This document shows, one piece after another, positions 33,763 to 43,610 of a stretch of 64,000 bases of DNA. The translations under genes were made by a program, and so were the position numbers. Numbering within the stretch: position 1 is the first letter of the stretch; each line of letters begins with the position of its first letter. Under the pieces are notes generated by a model. The model was not told the DNA's origin and ran no database searches. It saw only the letters and a list, made by a program, of their open reading frames with translations. The DNA is from G963717155 sp963717155 (GTDB lineage Bacteria; Actinomycetota; Thermoleophilia; Gaiellales; JALYLC01): contig OY970326.1 in the NCBI GenBank assembly GCA_963717155.1, forward strand, positions 4,588,001-4,652,000. The letters are read 5' to 3'.

Positions 33763-35446
33763 CTACGAGCGAAGGAGCGGCTTCGTGCGCAGCCGGTGCG
33801 GCCGTAGCGCCTCTTCGCCGAGCGTGTCGCGGCGATGGCGCTCGTACTCGGCGTACGTGCCCTCGAACCAGACGACCTTCGCATCGTCCTCGAACGCGAG
33901 GATGTGCGTCGCGATGCGGTCGAGGAACCAGCGATCATGGCTGATCACGACGGCGCAGCCGGCGAAGTCGACGAGCGCCTCCTCGAGGGCGCGCAGCGTG
34001 TCGACGTCGAGGTCGTTCGTCGGCTCGTCGAGCAGCAGCAGGTTGCCGCCCGAGCGGAGGAGCTTGGCGAGGTGCAGGCGGTTGCGCTCGCCGCCCGAGA
34101 GATCGGCGACCTTCTTCTGCTGGTCCGAGCCGCGGAAGTTGAACGACGCCACGTAGGCGCGGCTCTGCACCTCGCGGTTGCCGACCATGATGAGGTCGAG
34201 GCCGTCGGAGATCTCCTTCCAGACGGTGTTCGACCCTTCGAGATCCGCCCGGCTCTGGTCGACGTAGGCAAGCTCGACCGTCGCACCGCGGACGAGCTCG
34301 CCGGAGTCGGGCTCCTCCTGGCCGGCGATCATGCGGAAGAGCGTCGTCTTGCCGGCGCCGTTCGGCCCGATCACGCCGACGATGCCGCCGGGGGGCAGCG
34401 AGAAGCCGAGATCCTCGATCAGCAGCCGGTCGCCGTAGCCCTTGTTGACGCTGCGTGCCTCGACGACCACGTCGCCGAGCCGCTTTCCGGCCGGGATGTG
34501 GATCTCGACCCGGTCGAGCTTCGTCTGCTTGTCCTCCGCGAGCAGCCGCTCGTACGCACCGAGGCGATCCTTCGTGCGCTGGTGACGCGCCTTCGGGGTC
34601 ATGCGGATCCACTCGAGCTCGCGCTGCAGCGTCCGCTGGCGCGCCGACTCGTGCTTCTCCTCGACCGCGAGCCGCGCCTGCTTCTGCTCGAGCCACGACG
34701 AGTAGTTCCCCTCGAACGGGATGCCACGGCTGCGGTCGAGCTCGAGGATCCAGCCCGCGACGTTGTCGAGGAAGTAGCGGTCATGGGTGACGGCGACGAC
34801 GGTGCCGCTGTACTCGCCGAGGAAGCGCTCGAGCCACGCGACGGACTCGGCGTCGAGGTGGTTCGTCGGCTCGTCGAGCAGCAGCAGGTCGGGCGCAGAG
34901 AGCAGGAGCCGGCAGAGCGCGACGCGCCGGCGCTCGCCACCCGACAGCGTCGCGGTGTCGGCGTCGCCCGGTGGCAGGCGCAGCGCGTCCATCGCCTCGT
35001 CGAGGTGCCGATCGAGGCTCCAGGCATCGGTCGCGTCGATCCGGTCCTGCAGCTTGCCCATCTCCGCGAGGAGCTCGTCCATGCGGTCGGCCGCCGACGG
35101 GGTCTCCGAGCTCGAGCGAGATCGCGTTGAAGCGATCGAGCATCTCGCGGGTGGCGCGGACGCCGTCCTCGACGTTGCCCCGCACGTCCTTCGTGGGGTC
35201 GAGCTCGGGCTCCTGCGAGAGGAATCCGACCGTCGCCCAGTCGGCGAGCCTGGCGTCGCCGCCGAAGCGGGTATCGAGGCCCGCCATGATCCGCAACAGC
35301 GTCGACTTGCCCGAGCCGTTGGGCCCGAGCACGCCGATCTTCGCCCCGTGGTAGAAGGCGAGGGTGATGTCCTTGAGGACGACGCGATCGGGCGGGTACT
35401 GCTTGACCAGCCGGTGCATCGTGTAGATGAAGGGGGTGTCGCTCAC
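33763..35446 (-). CDS. ettA: Energy-dependent translational throttle ABC-F protein EttA, with apparent frameshift
   Basis: An ABC-F ATPase of about 560 residues that binds the ribosome E site and senses energy state. Two ATP-binding halves are visible: GPNGSGKST with LSGGERRRVALCRLLL and LLLLDEPTNHLD, then GPNGAGKTT with LSGGERNRLHLAKLL and LLLLDEPTNDLD. The start FIYTMHRLVKQYPPDR is characteristic of EttA. The linker and arm region (ELEWIRMTPKARHQRTKDRL) lies between the halves. One extra base near 35,105 splits the gene. Its stop lies 3 bases from the convergent marR stop. Confidence 0.9.
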
Positions 35447-35483
35447 GGCCCCCAGGGTACGTCAGGCGAGGCTGGAACGACTC

Positions 35484-36326
35484 TCACTGCAGGAGCGGGA
35501 GCCTGGATACATCCGTGATCAGGTATCTCCTCGCGAGCGCGCTCACGGTTCCGGCGTCGATCAGCTCGCGGAGCGCCGCGTTGACCGGAGCGCGAAGCGG
35601 GCTGCCTTTCGCGAAGACGATGCCGTAGCTCTGGTGCGTCTCGATCTGACCGACGATCGGACCGTACGCCTTGGGCTTCTTGGCCTTCTGCCCTGCAAGG
35701 AGCGGCGCGTCGTAGATCGCGGCGTCGCAGCGGCCGACCTTGAGGAGCTGGAGCAGGGCATCGGGCGTCTGCGCGTACCGGGGAAACGCGTGTGGCCGGA
35801 TCACGGTGCGGATCAGCTCGGCACCCCGCGTATCCGTCTCGGCGCACAGGGTGAGCTTCGCAAGATCGGCGATGGTCTTCGGTCGCGCCGAGAGGCCGGC
35901 GCGGAGGAGGACACCCTGGTTCGCGGCGTAGTACGGCGCCGAGAACGAGACGTTCCTGGTGCGCGCAGGCGTGATCACGACCTCGGCGAGGGCGAGGTCG
36001 TAGGGGTTGCGAGCCGGCGAGTAGATGTCGTGGAAGTCCGCGACGTTGTAGAACCTCACCCGCGCCAGTCCGAGCTTCGCCGCGATGTCCCGGGCCAGCT
36101 CGACCTCCATGCCCCGCGGATGCAGCACGTTCGTGCCGCGCACCGCACCGGTCTGAAACCCCGGCATCGGCAGGCTGAGCCCGACGGTCAGCACGCCTGC
36201 GACCCTGGTGGGTGGAGCGGCGACTGGGCTTGAGGTGGCCGCCGCGACCGGCCCGGCAGCGGCAGCTGCGAGCGCCGCGCAGGCCAGGATCATTCGACGC
36301 AGGTCAGGCCGCCGGGCCGTTCTCAC
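35484..36326 (-). CDS. Polar amino acid-type substrate-binding protein (SBP family 3)
   Basis: About 280 residues from ATG 36326, or 269 from ATG 36293, which begins ILACAALAAAAAGPVAAATS, a signal peptide. The body shows GVLTVGLSLPMPGFQTG, GMEVELARDIAAKLGLARVR, YDLALAEVVITPARTRNVSF, and late GSPLRAPVNAALRELIDAG, the standard family-3 progression. No permease or ATPase is adjacent, so it is an orphan receptor or a sensor component. It overlaps the upstream hypothetical gene by 23 bases if the long start is used. Confidence 0.8.
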   Translation of the reverse strand: MRTARRPDLRRMILACAALAAAAAGPVAAATSSPVAAPPTRVAGVLTVGLSLPMPGFQTGAVRGTNVLHPRGMEVELARDIAAKLGLARVRFYNVADFHDIYSPARNPYDLALAEVVITPARTRNVSFSAPYYAANQGVLLRAGLSARPKTIADLAKLTLCAETDTRGAELIRTVIRPHAFPRYAQTPDALLQLLKVGRCDAAIYDAPLLAGQKAKKPKAYGPIVGQIETHQSYGIVFAKGSPLRAPVNAALRELIDAGTVSALARRYLITDVSRLPLLQ

Positions 36327-36705
36327 CGGTCGCGCTGCGAGCGCTGTCGAGCATGCGGGCGCGGGCCTCGTCGACGGCCCGCCGCATCGGCTCGACGTCG
36401 TCGCGGCTGGGCCGCGGGCGCGCGGCCAGCGGGCGCTCGTCGCCCGCGGTCACCTCAGGTTCGGTCTCGTTCTCGCTCGCCGTCTCGGCCTCGCTGAGGC
36501 GCGCGCGAAGCGAGAGACGGGCCTCGCGGGTATCGAACGCGGCCTCCGCGGCGTCATCGCCGTTCGGGGACGGCTCTCGCTCGACCTCCGGCTGCTCGAG
36601 ACCGGCCTTGCGACGGAGCCAGGCGTAGGCCTCCGGCGACGCCACGAGGACGCCGGCCGCGGCGGTCGCCCCGCCGAGTGCCCACAGTCCAGCTCGTCTC
36701 GCCAT
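36304..36705 (-). CDS. Hypothetical membrane-anchored protein with charged tail
   Basis: A 133-residue protein. One N-terminal hydrophobic segment (GLWALGGATAAAGVLVA, about 6-22) is followed by a highly charged, probably flexible tail rich in Glu, Asp and Arg, for example AFDTREARLSLRARLSEAE. ATG 36705 has a GGAGCG site nearby. It probably forms a unit with the following binding-protein gene. Not recognised. Confidence 0.55.
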   Translation of the reverse strand: MARRAGLWALGGATAAAGVLVASPEAYAWLRRKAGLEQPEVEREPSPNGDDAAEAAFDTREARLSLRARLSEAETASENETEPEVTAGDERPLAARPRPSRDDVEPMRRAVDEARARMLDSARSATGENGPAA

Positions 36706-36919
36706 GCTCGCGCTCCTTCGTGTCGCTGGTCGGGCCGGCCAAGGGTAGCCGGTCGCGGGTGCCGCGTCTCGGCTACCATGGCCCCGGGTTTCGACCCGAA
36801 AACCTACATACCTTCTGCTCGGTCGTGGCGCCCCCGTCCTGCCTGGGGTCGTCGATTGCGACTCCCTTTCAGTGACGGGAGTCGACACGACCGGGCCGCC
36901 TGAGACCGAGGGAGGACCG

Positions 36920-37255
36920 TTGCAGGAACAACACCCGTACGAGGTGATGGTGGTGCTCGACCCGGAGGCCGACGAGGCCCGGCAAGAGGACGTCATCGCC
37001 CGTATCCGTCAGATCGTCGAGGCCGCCGGGGGCTCGCTCGAGGCCGCCGACGCGCTCGGCCGCCAGCGGCTCGCCTACGAGATCCTCAAGCGCAGCGAGG
37101 CGTTCCGCTGGGTCGTGACCCTCACGGCGCCCGCATCCGCGATCGAGGAAGTCGATCGCGTGCTGCGCATCCACGACGACGTGCTGCGGCACATGATCGT
37201 CCGTCGCACGGGCCGCTCGAGCGGCCCCGTCGAAGAGGCCGTGCCCGTCTCGTGA
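36920..37255 (+). CDS. rpsF: 30S ribosomal protein S6
   Basis: A 111-residue ribosomal protein of the small subunit. YEVMVVLDPEADEA begins the first strand, ADALGRQRLAYEI and FRWVVTLTAPASAIEEVDR follow, and the C-terminus holds RIHDDVLRHMIVRR. The start is TTG 36920, chosen because GGGAGGA lies about 5 bases upstream and the encoded sequence begins just before the conserved strand; an upstream ATG-free extension to 36,872 is less likely. It heads the rpsF-ssb-rpsR-rplI-dnaB series. Confidence 0.93.
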   Translation: MQEQHPYEVMVVLDPEADEARQEDVIARIRQIVEAAGGSLEAADALGRQRLAYEILKRSEAFRWVVTLTAPASAIEEVDRVLRIHDDVLRHMIVRRTGRSSGPVEEAVPVS

Positions 37256-37376
37256 CGGAGCGCACCATCTTCGTGACGGGTCCCTTCACGCACGGGAGCC
37301 GCACCGGTAGGCTGACCACGCGAACGCCCGTTCGCTCCAGTAGGAACTGACCTCCGCGAGCCGAGGAGACTGAACC

Positions 37377-37816
37377 GTGGCCAACATCAACCGCGTCGTC
37401 GTGAGCGGGAACCTCACCCGCGACCCCGAGCTGCGCCAGCTTGCCGGGCGGGAACTCCGTGTGCAAGCTCCGCATCGCGGTGAACACGCGCAAGAAGGAC
37501 CGCGAGACGAACCAGTGGAGCGACCACCCGAACTACTTCGACGTGACCGTCTGGGGCGCGCAGGGTGAGAACGTCGCGAAGTACCTGCAGAAGGGCTCGC
37601 CCCTGCTGATCGACGGCCGCCTCGAGTGGCGCGAGTGGCAGGCGCAGGACGGCACGAACCGCCAGTCGGTCGAGATCATCGCCGAGAACACCCAGTTCAT
37701 CGGCGGCCGTGACGGCGGGCAGAGGCGGCGGCGGCGGTGGGAGCGAGTTCGCTCCCGGGCCCGACCGCGGTCTGCAGTCCGTTCCGGCCGCAGACGACGA
37801 CGACATTCCGTTCTAG
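37377..37816 (+). CDS. ssb: Single-stranded DNA-binding protein, with two apparent frameshifts
   Basis: An OB-fold protein of 145 residues after removing two bases. ANINRVVVSGNLTRDPELRQL in frame one is followed, after an extra T near 37,441, by SVCKLRIAVNTRKKD, NYFDVTVWGAQGENVAKYL and GRLEWREWQAQDG. A second extra base near 37,722 precedes a glycine-rich linker and the acidic tip ADDDDIPF, which recruits repair and replication partners. GTG 37377 follows GAGGAG. Both breaks sit in an essential gene that is otherwise perfect. Confidence 0.9.
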
Positions 37817-37856
37817 GGCCTCCCTAGAACCTATACAAGGAGAACGGGGCTACGAG

Positions 37857-38123
37857 ATGGCTGCACCCCGCGGCAAGACGACGAAGCGCAAGCGCGGTCC
37901 CGGGACCGGCGCCGGCGGCAAGAAGAAGATCTGCCACTTCTGCAAGGACAAGGTGGAAGAGGTCGACTACAAGAACGCGAACACCCTCCGGCGCTACGTG
38001 TCCGAGAAGGGCAAGATCCGCTCGCGCCGCATCACGGGCGCGTGCCGGCGACACCAGCGCCAGGTGGCGGTGGCGGTCAAGCGCGCTCGCGAGGTTGCCC
38101 TGCTGCCGTACGTGGCGGGCTAG
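37857..38123 (+). CDS. rpsR: 30S ribosomal protein S18, zinc-binding form
   Basis: An 88-residue ribosomal protein. The cysteines of CHFC, the later Cys in ITGACRRH and the adjacent His give the zinc-binding (C+) pattern. YKNANTLRRYVSEKGKIRSR is the conserved RNA-binding part. AAGGAG lies 13 bases before ATG 37857, longer than usual. It sits between ssb and rplI as in other actinobacteria. Confidence 0.95.
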   Translation: MAAPRGKTTKRKRGPGTGAGGKKKICHFCKDKVEEVDYKNANTLRRYVSEKGKIRSRRITGACRRHQRQVAVAVKRAREVALLPYVAG

Positions 38124-38127
38124 CACG

Positions 38128-38625
38128 ATGGCAAGCAATCGCAAGGCGATCCTGCTGCAGGACGTCGATCACCTCGGCGCCCGCGGGGACGTGGTCTCGG
38201 TCGCGCCGGGCTACCTGCGCAACTACCTCGTGCCGCGTCGCCTCGCCGAGGAGGCGACCGATGCGCGCATCACCGAGATCAAGCGCCTCGACTCGGTTCG
38301 TTCGGCCCAGCAGGCCCGCACGTTCGAGCACGCGCAGGAGATCTCGCGCACGCTGACGACGACGATCCTCACGATCCCCGTGCTCGCCGGAGCAGGCGAC
38401 CGCCTGTACGGCTCGGTCACGGCCGCGGACATCGCGGACGAGATCTGGCGGACGCGCAAGATCCGCGTCGATCGGCGCAAGGTGAAGCTCGACGATCCGA
38501 TCAAGCGGCTTGGCACCTACCAGGTCGACATCGAGGTGTTCCCCGAGGTCATCGCCTCGGTCAAGACGATGGTCGTACCGGCCGAGGGCTCCAACCTCGA
38601 CCTGCCCGTCGGCGACGACGAGTAG
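38128..38625 (+). CDS. rplI: 50S ribosomal protein L9
   Basis: A 165-residue protein. The N-terminal domain has KAILLQDVDHLGARGDVVSV and GYLRNYLVPRRLAEEAT, the L9 signature. A long connecting helix and a C-terminal domain (YGSVTAADIADEIW, IKRLGTYQVDIEVFPEV) follow. It begins 4 bases after the rpsR stop. Confidence 0.95.
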   Translation: MASNRKAILLQDVDHLGARGDVVSVAPGYLRNYLVPRRLAEEATDARITEIKRLDSVRSAQQARTFEHAQEISRTLTTTILTIPVLAGAGDRLYGSVTAADIADEIWRTRKIRVDRRKVKLDDPIKRLGTYQVDIEVFPEVIASVKTMVVPAEGSNLDLPVGDDE

Positions 38626-38644
38626 CGGCGGTCGGGCGGGCGCG

Positions 38645-40039
38645 GTGGCGATCTCTGCCATAGACGAGACGGGCGACCCCGGCCGCCTGCCGCCGCAGGA
38701 CCTCGAGGCCGAGGAGGCGGTGCTCGGCGCGATGCTGATCTCCGAGGTCGCCCTCGGGGAGTGCCTCGAGCATCTGAAGCCCGAGGACTTCTACCGCACG
38801 ACGCACGCCGAGATCTTCCGTGCGATCCGCGAGCTCGCGCAGGGCGCGCAGAAGATCGACCAGCTGACCGTCTCGGACCAGCTGCAGATGCGGGGCACCC
38901 TCGACGAGGTGGGCGGCAAGACCCAGGTCTTCGCACTCGCCGAGTCGCCGCCGGTGGTCGCGAACGCCCGGCGCTACGCCGAGATCGTGCGCACCAACGC
39001 GACGCTGCGCGGCCTGATCCGGGCCGGCGGGCAGATCGCGCAGCTCGGCTACGACCGTCCCGGCGAGGTCGAGGATCTCGTCGACCAGGCCCAGCAGGTC
39101 GTGTACGACCTCGCACGCCACGGGGATCGCGAGGACTTCGCCGCGATCCGCGAGCTGCTCGCCGACGCGTTCGTGCGCATCTCGGAGCTGTCCGCCGGCG
39201 AGGGCGCCGGAGGCGTCACCGGCATCGGCACCGGGTTCCGCGATCTCGACCGCATCACGGCCGGCCTCCAGCGATCGAACCTGGTGATCCTCGCCGCGCG
39301 CCCGTCGATGGGAAAGACGAGCCTGGCGTTGAACATCGCCGAGCACGTCGCGGTGCAGCTACGGCAGCCCGTCGCGCTGTTCTCGCTCGAGATGTCGAAG
39401 CTCGAGCTCGCCCAGCGGCTGATGTGCTCGGTGGCCGGCATCGACCAGGGCCGCCTGCGCACGGGCCAGCTCGCGAACGACGACTGGCCGAAGCTGTCGG
39501 GCGCCGTCGACGTGCTGTCCGATGCACCGTTCTACATCGACGACTCGGCGGCCGTCTCGGTGCTCGAGATCCGCTCGAAGGCGCGGCGGCTCGAGCAGCA
39601 GACCGGGCAGAAGCTCGGTCTCGTCGTCGTCGACTACCTCCAGCTGATGACGCAGCCGGGCGGCAGCGAGAACCGCGTGCAGGAGATCAGCCAGATCTCC
39701 CGCGCGCTGAAGGTGCTCGGCCGCGACCTCGACGTGCCGGTGCTCGCGCTGAGTCAGCTCTCCCGCGCCGTCGAGCAGCGACAGGACAAGCGGCCGATCC
39801 TGTCGGACCTGCGCGAGTCGGGATCGATCGAGCAGGACGCCGACGTCGTGATGTTCATCTACCGCGACTCGTACTACCGTCGCGGCGAGGACGGCGACGG
39901 CCTCGCGCCCGACGACCCCGACCACGACAAGAGCGAGATCATCCTCGCCAAGCACCGCAACGGGCCGACGGGTACCGTCGACCTGCGTTTCCAGGCGCGC
40001 TTCACGCGCTTCATCAACGACTACGCGGGCGGGCGCTGA
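38645..40039 (+). CDS. dnaB: Replicative DNA helicase
   Basis: A 464-residue hexameric helicase. The N-terminal domain begins with LPPQDLEAEEAVLGAMLI. The RecA-like domain has Walker A ARPSMGKTS near 219, the pattern ALFSLEMSKLELAQRLM, Walker B LVVVDYLQLM near 334 and the arginine-finger area LSQLSRAVEQRQDKRPILSDLRESGSIEQDAD near 365-395 (quoted here in pieces by motif: SRAVEQRQDKRP, SDLRESGSIEQDAD). No intein interrupts it, although dnaB often hosts one. GTG 38645 lies 19 bases after rplI. Confidence 0.95.
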   Translation: MAISAIDETGDPGRLPPQDLEAEEAVLGAMLISEVALGECLEHLKPEDFYRTTHAEIFRAIRELAQGAQKIDQLTVSDQLQMRGTLDEVGGKTQVFALAESPPVVANARRYAEIVRTNATLRGLIRAGGQIAQLGYDRPGEVEDLVDQAQQVVYDLARHGDREDFAAIRELLADAFVRISELSAGEGAGGVTGIGTGFRDLDRITAGLQRSNLVILAARPSMGKTSLALNIAEHVAVQLRQPVALFSLEMSKLELAQRLMCSVAGIDQGRLRTGQLANDDWPKLSGAVDVLSDAPFYIDDSAAVSVLEIRSKARRLEQQTGQKLGLVVVDYLQLMTQPGGSENRVQEISQISRALKVLGRDLDVPVLALSQLSRAVEQRQDKRPILSDLRESGSIEQDADVVMFIYRDSYYRRGEDGDGLAPDDPDHDKSEIILAKHRNGPTGTVDLRFQARFTRFINDYAGGR

Positions 40040-40042
40040 GTT

Positions 40043-40423
40043 CTAGGGCGCTGCGGCGACGGCCTCGATCGAGATCAGCAGGCCTCGCGGCAACTGGACG
40101 ATCGGTGTCGCCCGTGCAGGCGGGTTCGTCGGAAAGAACTCGGCGAAGAGCTCGTTGAGCGTCGGGAAGTCCTCGACGCTCGCGAGGTAGACGGTCACCT
40201 TGGCGACCTGACCGAGGCTCGAGCCCGCCGCCTCCAGCGCGCGGCCGAGGTTGCTGAACGCCTGGCGTCCCTCGGCCGGAAAGCCGCCGGGAGGCGGCGC
40301 GCCCGTTTCGGGGTCGAGTCCAGGCTGACCCGACACGAACAGCAGGTCGCCGAGCCGCACGACCTGCGAGTACGGCCCGATCACCAGTGGCATGGCCTCG
40401 GTCTTGATGGGCTCGGGGCGCAC
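40043..40423 (-). CDS. RidA-family protein (reactive imine deaminase or relative)
   Basis: A 126-residue trimer-type protein from GTG 40423. GPYSQVVRLGDLLFVSGQPG near 16 is the family signature, with NLGRALEAAGSSLGQVAKVT and PARATPIVQLPRGLLISIEA near the end; the arginine of PARATP is placed like the substrate-binding arginine of RidA. RidA hydrolyses toxic enamine or imine intermediates from PLP enzymes. It is convergent with dnaB (3-base gap). Confidence 0.88.
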   Translation of the reverse strand: MRPEPIKTEAMPLVIGPYSQVVRLGDLLFVSGQPGLDPETGAPPPGGFPAEGRQAFSNLGRALEAAGSSLGQVAKVTVYLASVEDFPTLNELFAEFFPTNPPARATPIVQLPRGLLISIEAVAAAP

Positions 40424-40434
40424 GACGGCGGCGT

Positions 40435-40917
40435 TCAGGCCGCCGAGCCCGGATCGCTCGGGTCTCCGCCTTCATGCTGGGCGAGGCGCGCGCGGATGTC
40501 GGCGATCGCCTGCTCGCGGATCGCCGGGTCCGCCTCGACGGGCTCGTCGGGCACGCTGTGGAGCCGACGCACCGGCCGCTCGGGCGAGGGCTCACGGTAG
40601 CCCGGAGGCGGCGTGTCGCGGCCATCGGGATCGGGCACGTAGTCGAGCCCGTGAGTGCCGTGCACCATGCGCCAGCCCGTGGGCTCTCCCGGCTCGCCGC
40701 CGAGCAGATCGCTCGTACGGAGCGCCTCGAGGAAGGCACGCGCGAGGCCGGCGGGGTCGTCCGCCGCCTCGGTCGAGAGCTCGATCAGCGAGCGGTAGCC
40801 CCCGGGAGTCTCCTCCCAGCCGGCGAACACGAAGCGTCGGCGTCCGGTCGGGGTGAGCTCGCGCAGCACCTCGGGCGGCGGCTTCGGCGATCCAGGATCG
40901 CTTGGTCCATCAGCCAT
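40435..40917 (-). CDS. Hypothetical soluble protein
   Basis: A 160-residue, proline- and charge-rich protein with no membrane span. It begins with ADGPSDPGSPKPPPEV, has an ordered-looking part TGRRRFVFAGWEETPGGYRS and LARAFLEALRTSDLLGG, and ends with a helix REQAIADIRARLAQHEGG. ATG 40917 is 52 bases from the divergent purA start. It is 11 bases before the RidA-like gene on the same strand. Not recognised. Confidence 0.55.
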   Translation of the reverse strand: MADGPSDPGSPKPPPEVLRELTPTGRRRFVFAGWEETPGGYRSLIELSTEAADDPAGLARAFLEALRTSDLLGGEPGEPTGWRMVHGTHGLDYVPDPDGRDTPPPGYREPSPERPVRRLHSVPDEPVEADPAIREQAIADIRARLAQHEGGDPSDPGSAA

Positions 40918-40968
40918 ACCTGAACGGTAAGGCCAATGCCGGACGGCCACGCATCTACTCTGCGGCCC

Positions 40969-42280
40969 GTGCCAGCGATCGTGATCGTCGGCGCCCAGTG
41001 GGGCGACGAGGGGAAGGGCAAGATCATCGACGTGCTCGCAGAGCGCGCGCAGGTCGTCGCCCGCTACCAGGGCGGCTCGAACGCCGGCCACACCGTGATC
41101 GTCGGACGACGAGGAGTTCAAGTTCCACCTGCTCCCGTCCGGGGTGCTGAACGAGGACGCGCTCTGCATCCTCGGCAACGGCGTCGTGATCGAGCCCGAG
41201 GTGCTGTGCCGCGAGCTCGACGAGCTGCAGGCGCGAGGCCGCTCGGGCTCGGGGCTCCGCATCTCCGGGAACGCGCACCTGGTGATGCCGTGGCACCGCC
41301 TCGTGGACGGCGCGCGCGAGCTCCGGCTCGGCGACCTGGCGATCGGCACCACGAAGCGCGGCATCGGCCCGGCGTACGCGGACAAGGCCGCCCGCGTCGG
41401 CATCCGGGTGCAGGACATGCTCGACGAGAAGATCCTGCGCGCCAAGGTCGCGACCGCGCTCGACTTCGAGAACGACGTGCTCGAGCGCGTGTACGGGCTC
41501 CAGCGCCTCGACCCCGACGCGGTCGCCAGCGAGGTGCTCGCGTTCGCGCCGCGGCTCTGCCCGTACATCGCCGACACGTCGCTGCTGATCGCGCAGGCGC
41601 TCGATCGCGACGAGCTCGTCCTGTGCGAGGGCGCCCAGGGGACGCTCCTCGACCTCGACCAGGGGACGTACCCCTTCGTGACCTCGTCCAACCCGATCGC
41701 CGGTGGCGCGTGCGTCGGGCTCGGCGTCGGGCCGACGCGGATCTCGACGGTGATCGGCGTCGCCAAGGCGTACCTGACACGGGTGGGCGAAGGGCCGTTC
41801 CCGAGCGAGGCCGATCCGGCGGCCGGCGACGCGCTGCGGGTGGCCGGAGCCGAGTTCGGCGTCACGACGGGCAGGCCCCGCCGCTGTGGCTGGCTCGACG
41901 CCGTCGCGCTCCGCTTCGCCGCGCGGGTGAACGGGATGACCGAGCTCGTCGTCACGAAGCTGGACGTGCTGTCGCAGCACGCCGACATCCCCGTCTGCAC
42001 GGCCTACGAGCTTGCCGACGGGACGATCACGCGCGATTTCCCGGCGCACCAGTCGGACTTCCATCACGCGAAGCCGGTGCTCGAGGTGGCTCCGGGCTGG
42101 CAGCGTCCGATCGCCGAGGTACGCCGCGCCGCCGACCTGCCGGCCGAGGCCCGCGAGTACCTCGATCTCATCGAGCGCGAGGTCGGCGTCGCGGTCACGC
42201 TCGCCGGAGTCGGCCAGCGACGCGACCAGATCCTGGCGTTGCCGGGCGCCGAGAGCGCTGTCGGCCTCGTCGCCCTGTAG
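40969..42280 (+). CDS. purA: Adenylosuccinate synthetase, with apparent frameshift
   Basis: GTP-dependent first step from IMP to AMP. About 436 residues after removing one base near 41,105. The P-loop GAQWGDEGKGK and SNAGHTVIVG lie in frame one; KFHLLPSG, AIGTTKRGIGPAYADKAAR, GAQGTLLDLDQGTYPFVTSS and TTGRPRRCGWLDAVAL lie in frame two. GTG 40969 places the P-loop directly after the first strand; GTG or ATG starts further up are possible. It opens the purine block. Confidence 0.93.
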
Positions 42281-42330
42281 ACTCGCCGCGATGGCGGGGC
42301 GCCTCGTGGGCGCTGGACGATAGGAGGCGG

Positions 42331-43610
42331 GTGAAGGTTCTGCTGGTGGGCTCCGGCGGCCGCGAGCACGCACTCGCTGCTGCGCTCGCCCGCAGCCCGT
42401 CGTGCCGCGAGCTGCACTGCGCCCCCGGGAACCCGGGGATCGCGGACGTCGCGACCTGTCACCCGGTCTCGACGCAGGACGCCGAAGGCCTCGTCCAGCT
42501 CGCGGTGGAGCTGCGGTGCGACCTCGTGGTGGTCGGCCCGGAGGTGCCGCTCGTGGCCGGGCTCGCCGACAGCGTGCGATCGGCGGGCGTGCCCGTGTTC
42601 GGGCCCGGTATCGAGGCTGCGCGCCTGGAGGGGTCGAAGGCATTCGCCAAGGATGTGATGGAGTCGGCCGGCGTGCCGACTGCCCGCCACTTCGTCGTGC
42701 GCGAGATCGTCGATGCCGAGCGTGCGATCGACGCCCTCGGCGGGGCATGCGTCGTGAAGGCCGATGGTCTCGCGGCGGGTAAGGGAGTGGTCGTTGCCGA
42801 CGGGCGCGACGAGGCGCTCGCCGCCGCGCGCTCGTACCTGTCCGGCGAGGCGCACGGGGAAGCGGGAGCGACGGTGGTGATCGAGGAGCTGCTGGTCGGC
42901 GACGAGGTCTCGCTGCTCGCGCTCTGCGACGGCGTCTCGGCCCAGCCCCTGCTGCCCGCCCGCGACTACAAGCGCATCGGCGACGGCGACACGCGGCCCG
43001 AACACCGGCGGCATGGGGGCGATCGCTCCGGTGCCCGGACTGTCCCCCGACGAGGCGGCGCGTCTCTGCGCGCTCGCCCACGAGCCGGTGCTCGCCGAGC
43101 TCGAGCGGCGCGGTGCGCGGTTCAGCGGGTGCCTGTACGCCGGGCTCATGCTGACCGCCGACGGGCCGCGGGTGCTCGAGTTCAACGTCCGCTTCGGCGA
43201 CCCCGAGACCCAGGCGATCCTGCCGTTGCTCGAGGGCGACCTCGCAGCCGCGCTGCACGCGGTGGCGCTCGGCCTGCTCGATCCATCGCTCGTCCAGGTC
43301 GCTCCCGGCGCGTGCGTCTCGCTGGTGCTCGCCTCCTCGGGCTACCCGGGCGCGCCGAGGCTCGGCGACCCCATCGACGGAATCGACGAGGCTGCAGCGC
43401 ACGACGGGGTATCGGTCTACCACAGCGGGACCGCGCTGCACTCGGGCCGGCTCGTGACGGCGGGGGGCCGTGTGCTCGCGATCTCGGCGGTCGCGCCGGA
43501 CCTCGCCGCGGCGCGCGAGCGCGCCTACGCCGCGGCCGCGTGCGTGCGCTTCGAAGGACGTCAGCTGCGGGGCGATATCGGCAGCGTGCGGACGGCGGCC
43601 GCGTGTCTGA
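42331..43610 (+). CDS. purD: Phosphoribosylamine-glycine ligase, with two apparent frameshifts
   Basis: Second step of IMP synthesis, an ATP-grasp enzyme of about 425 residues. VKVLLVGSGGREHALA, GPEVPLVAGLAD and KADGLAAGKGVVVA are in frame one. A base too many near 43,000 moves to GGMGAIAPVPGLS, GCLYAGLMLTADGPRVLEFNVRFGDPETQ (ATP-grasp magnesium site: EFN and RFGDPE). A second shift near 43,585 is needed to reach the stop at 43,608-43,610; this last one is less certain. GTG 42331 has AGGAGG 5 bases upstream. It overlaps purE. Confidence 0.9.

Noticed and set aside
36706..36919. A leader gene or riboswitch before rpsF
   Set aside because: I found no supported open frame or recognisable RNA fold in these 214 bases; an rpsF promoter is expected but not clear.
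38645..40039. Intein in dnaB
   Set aside because: The helicase motifs run without interruption and the length is normal.
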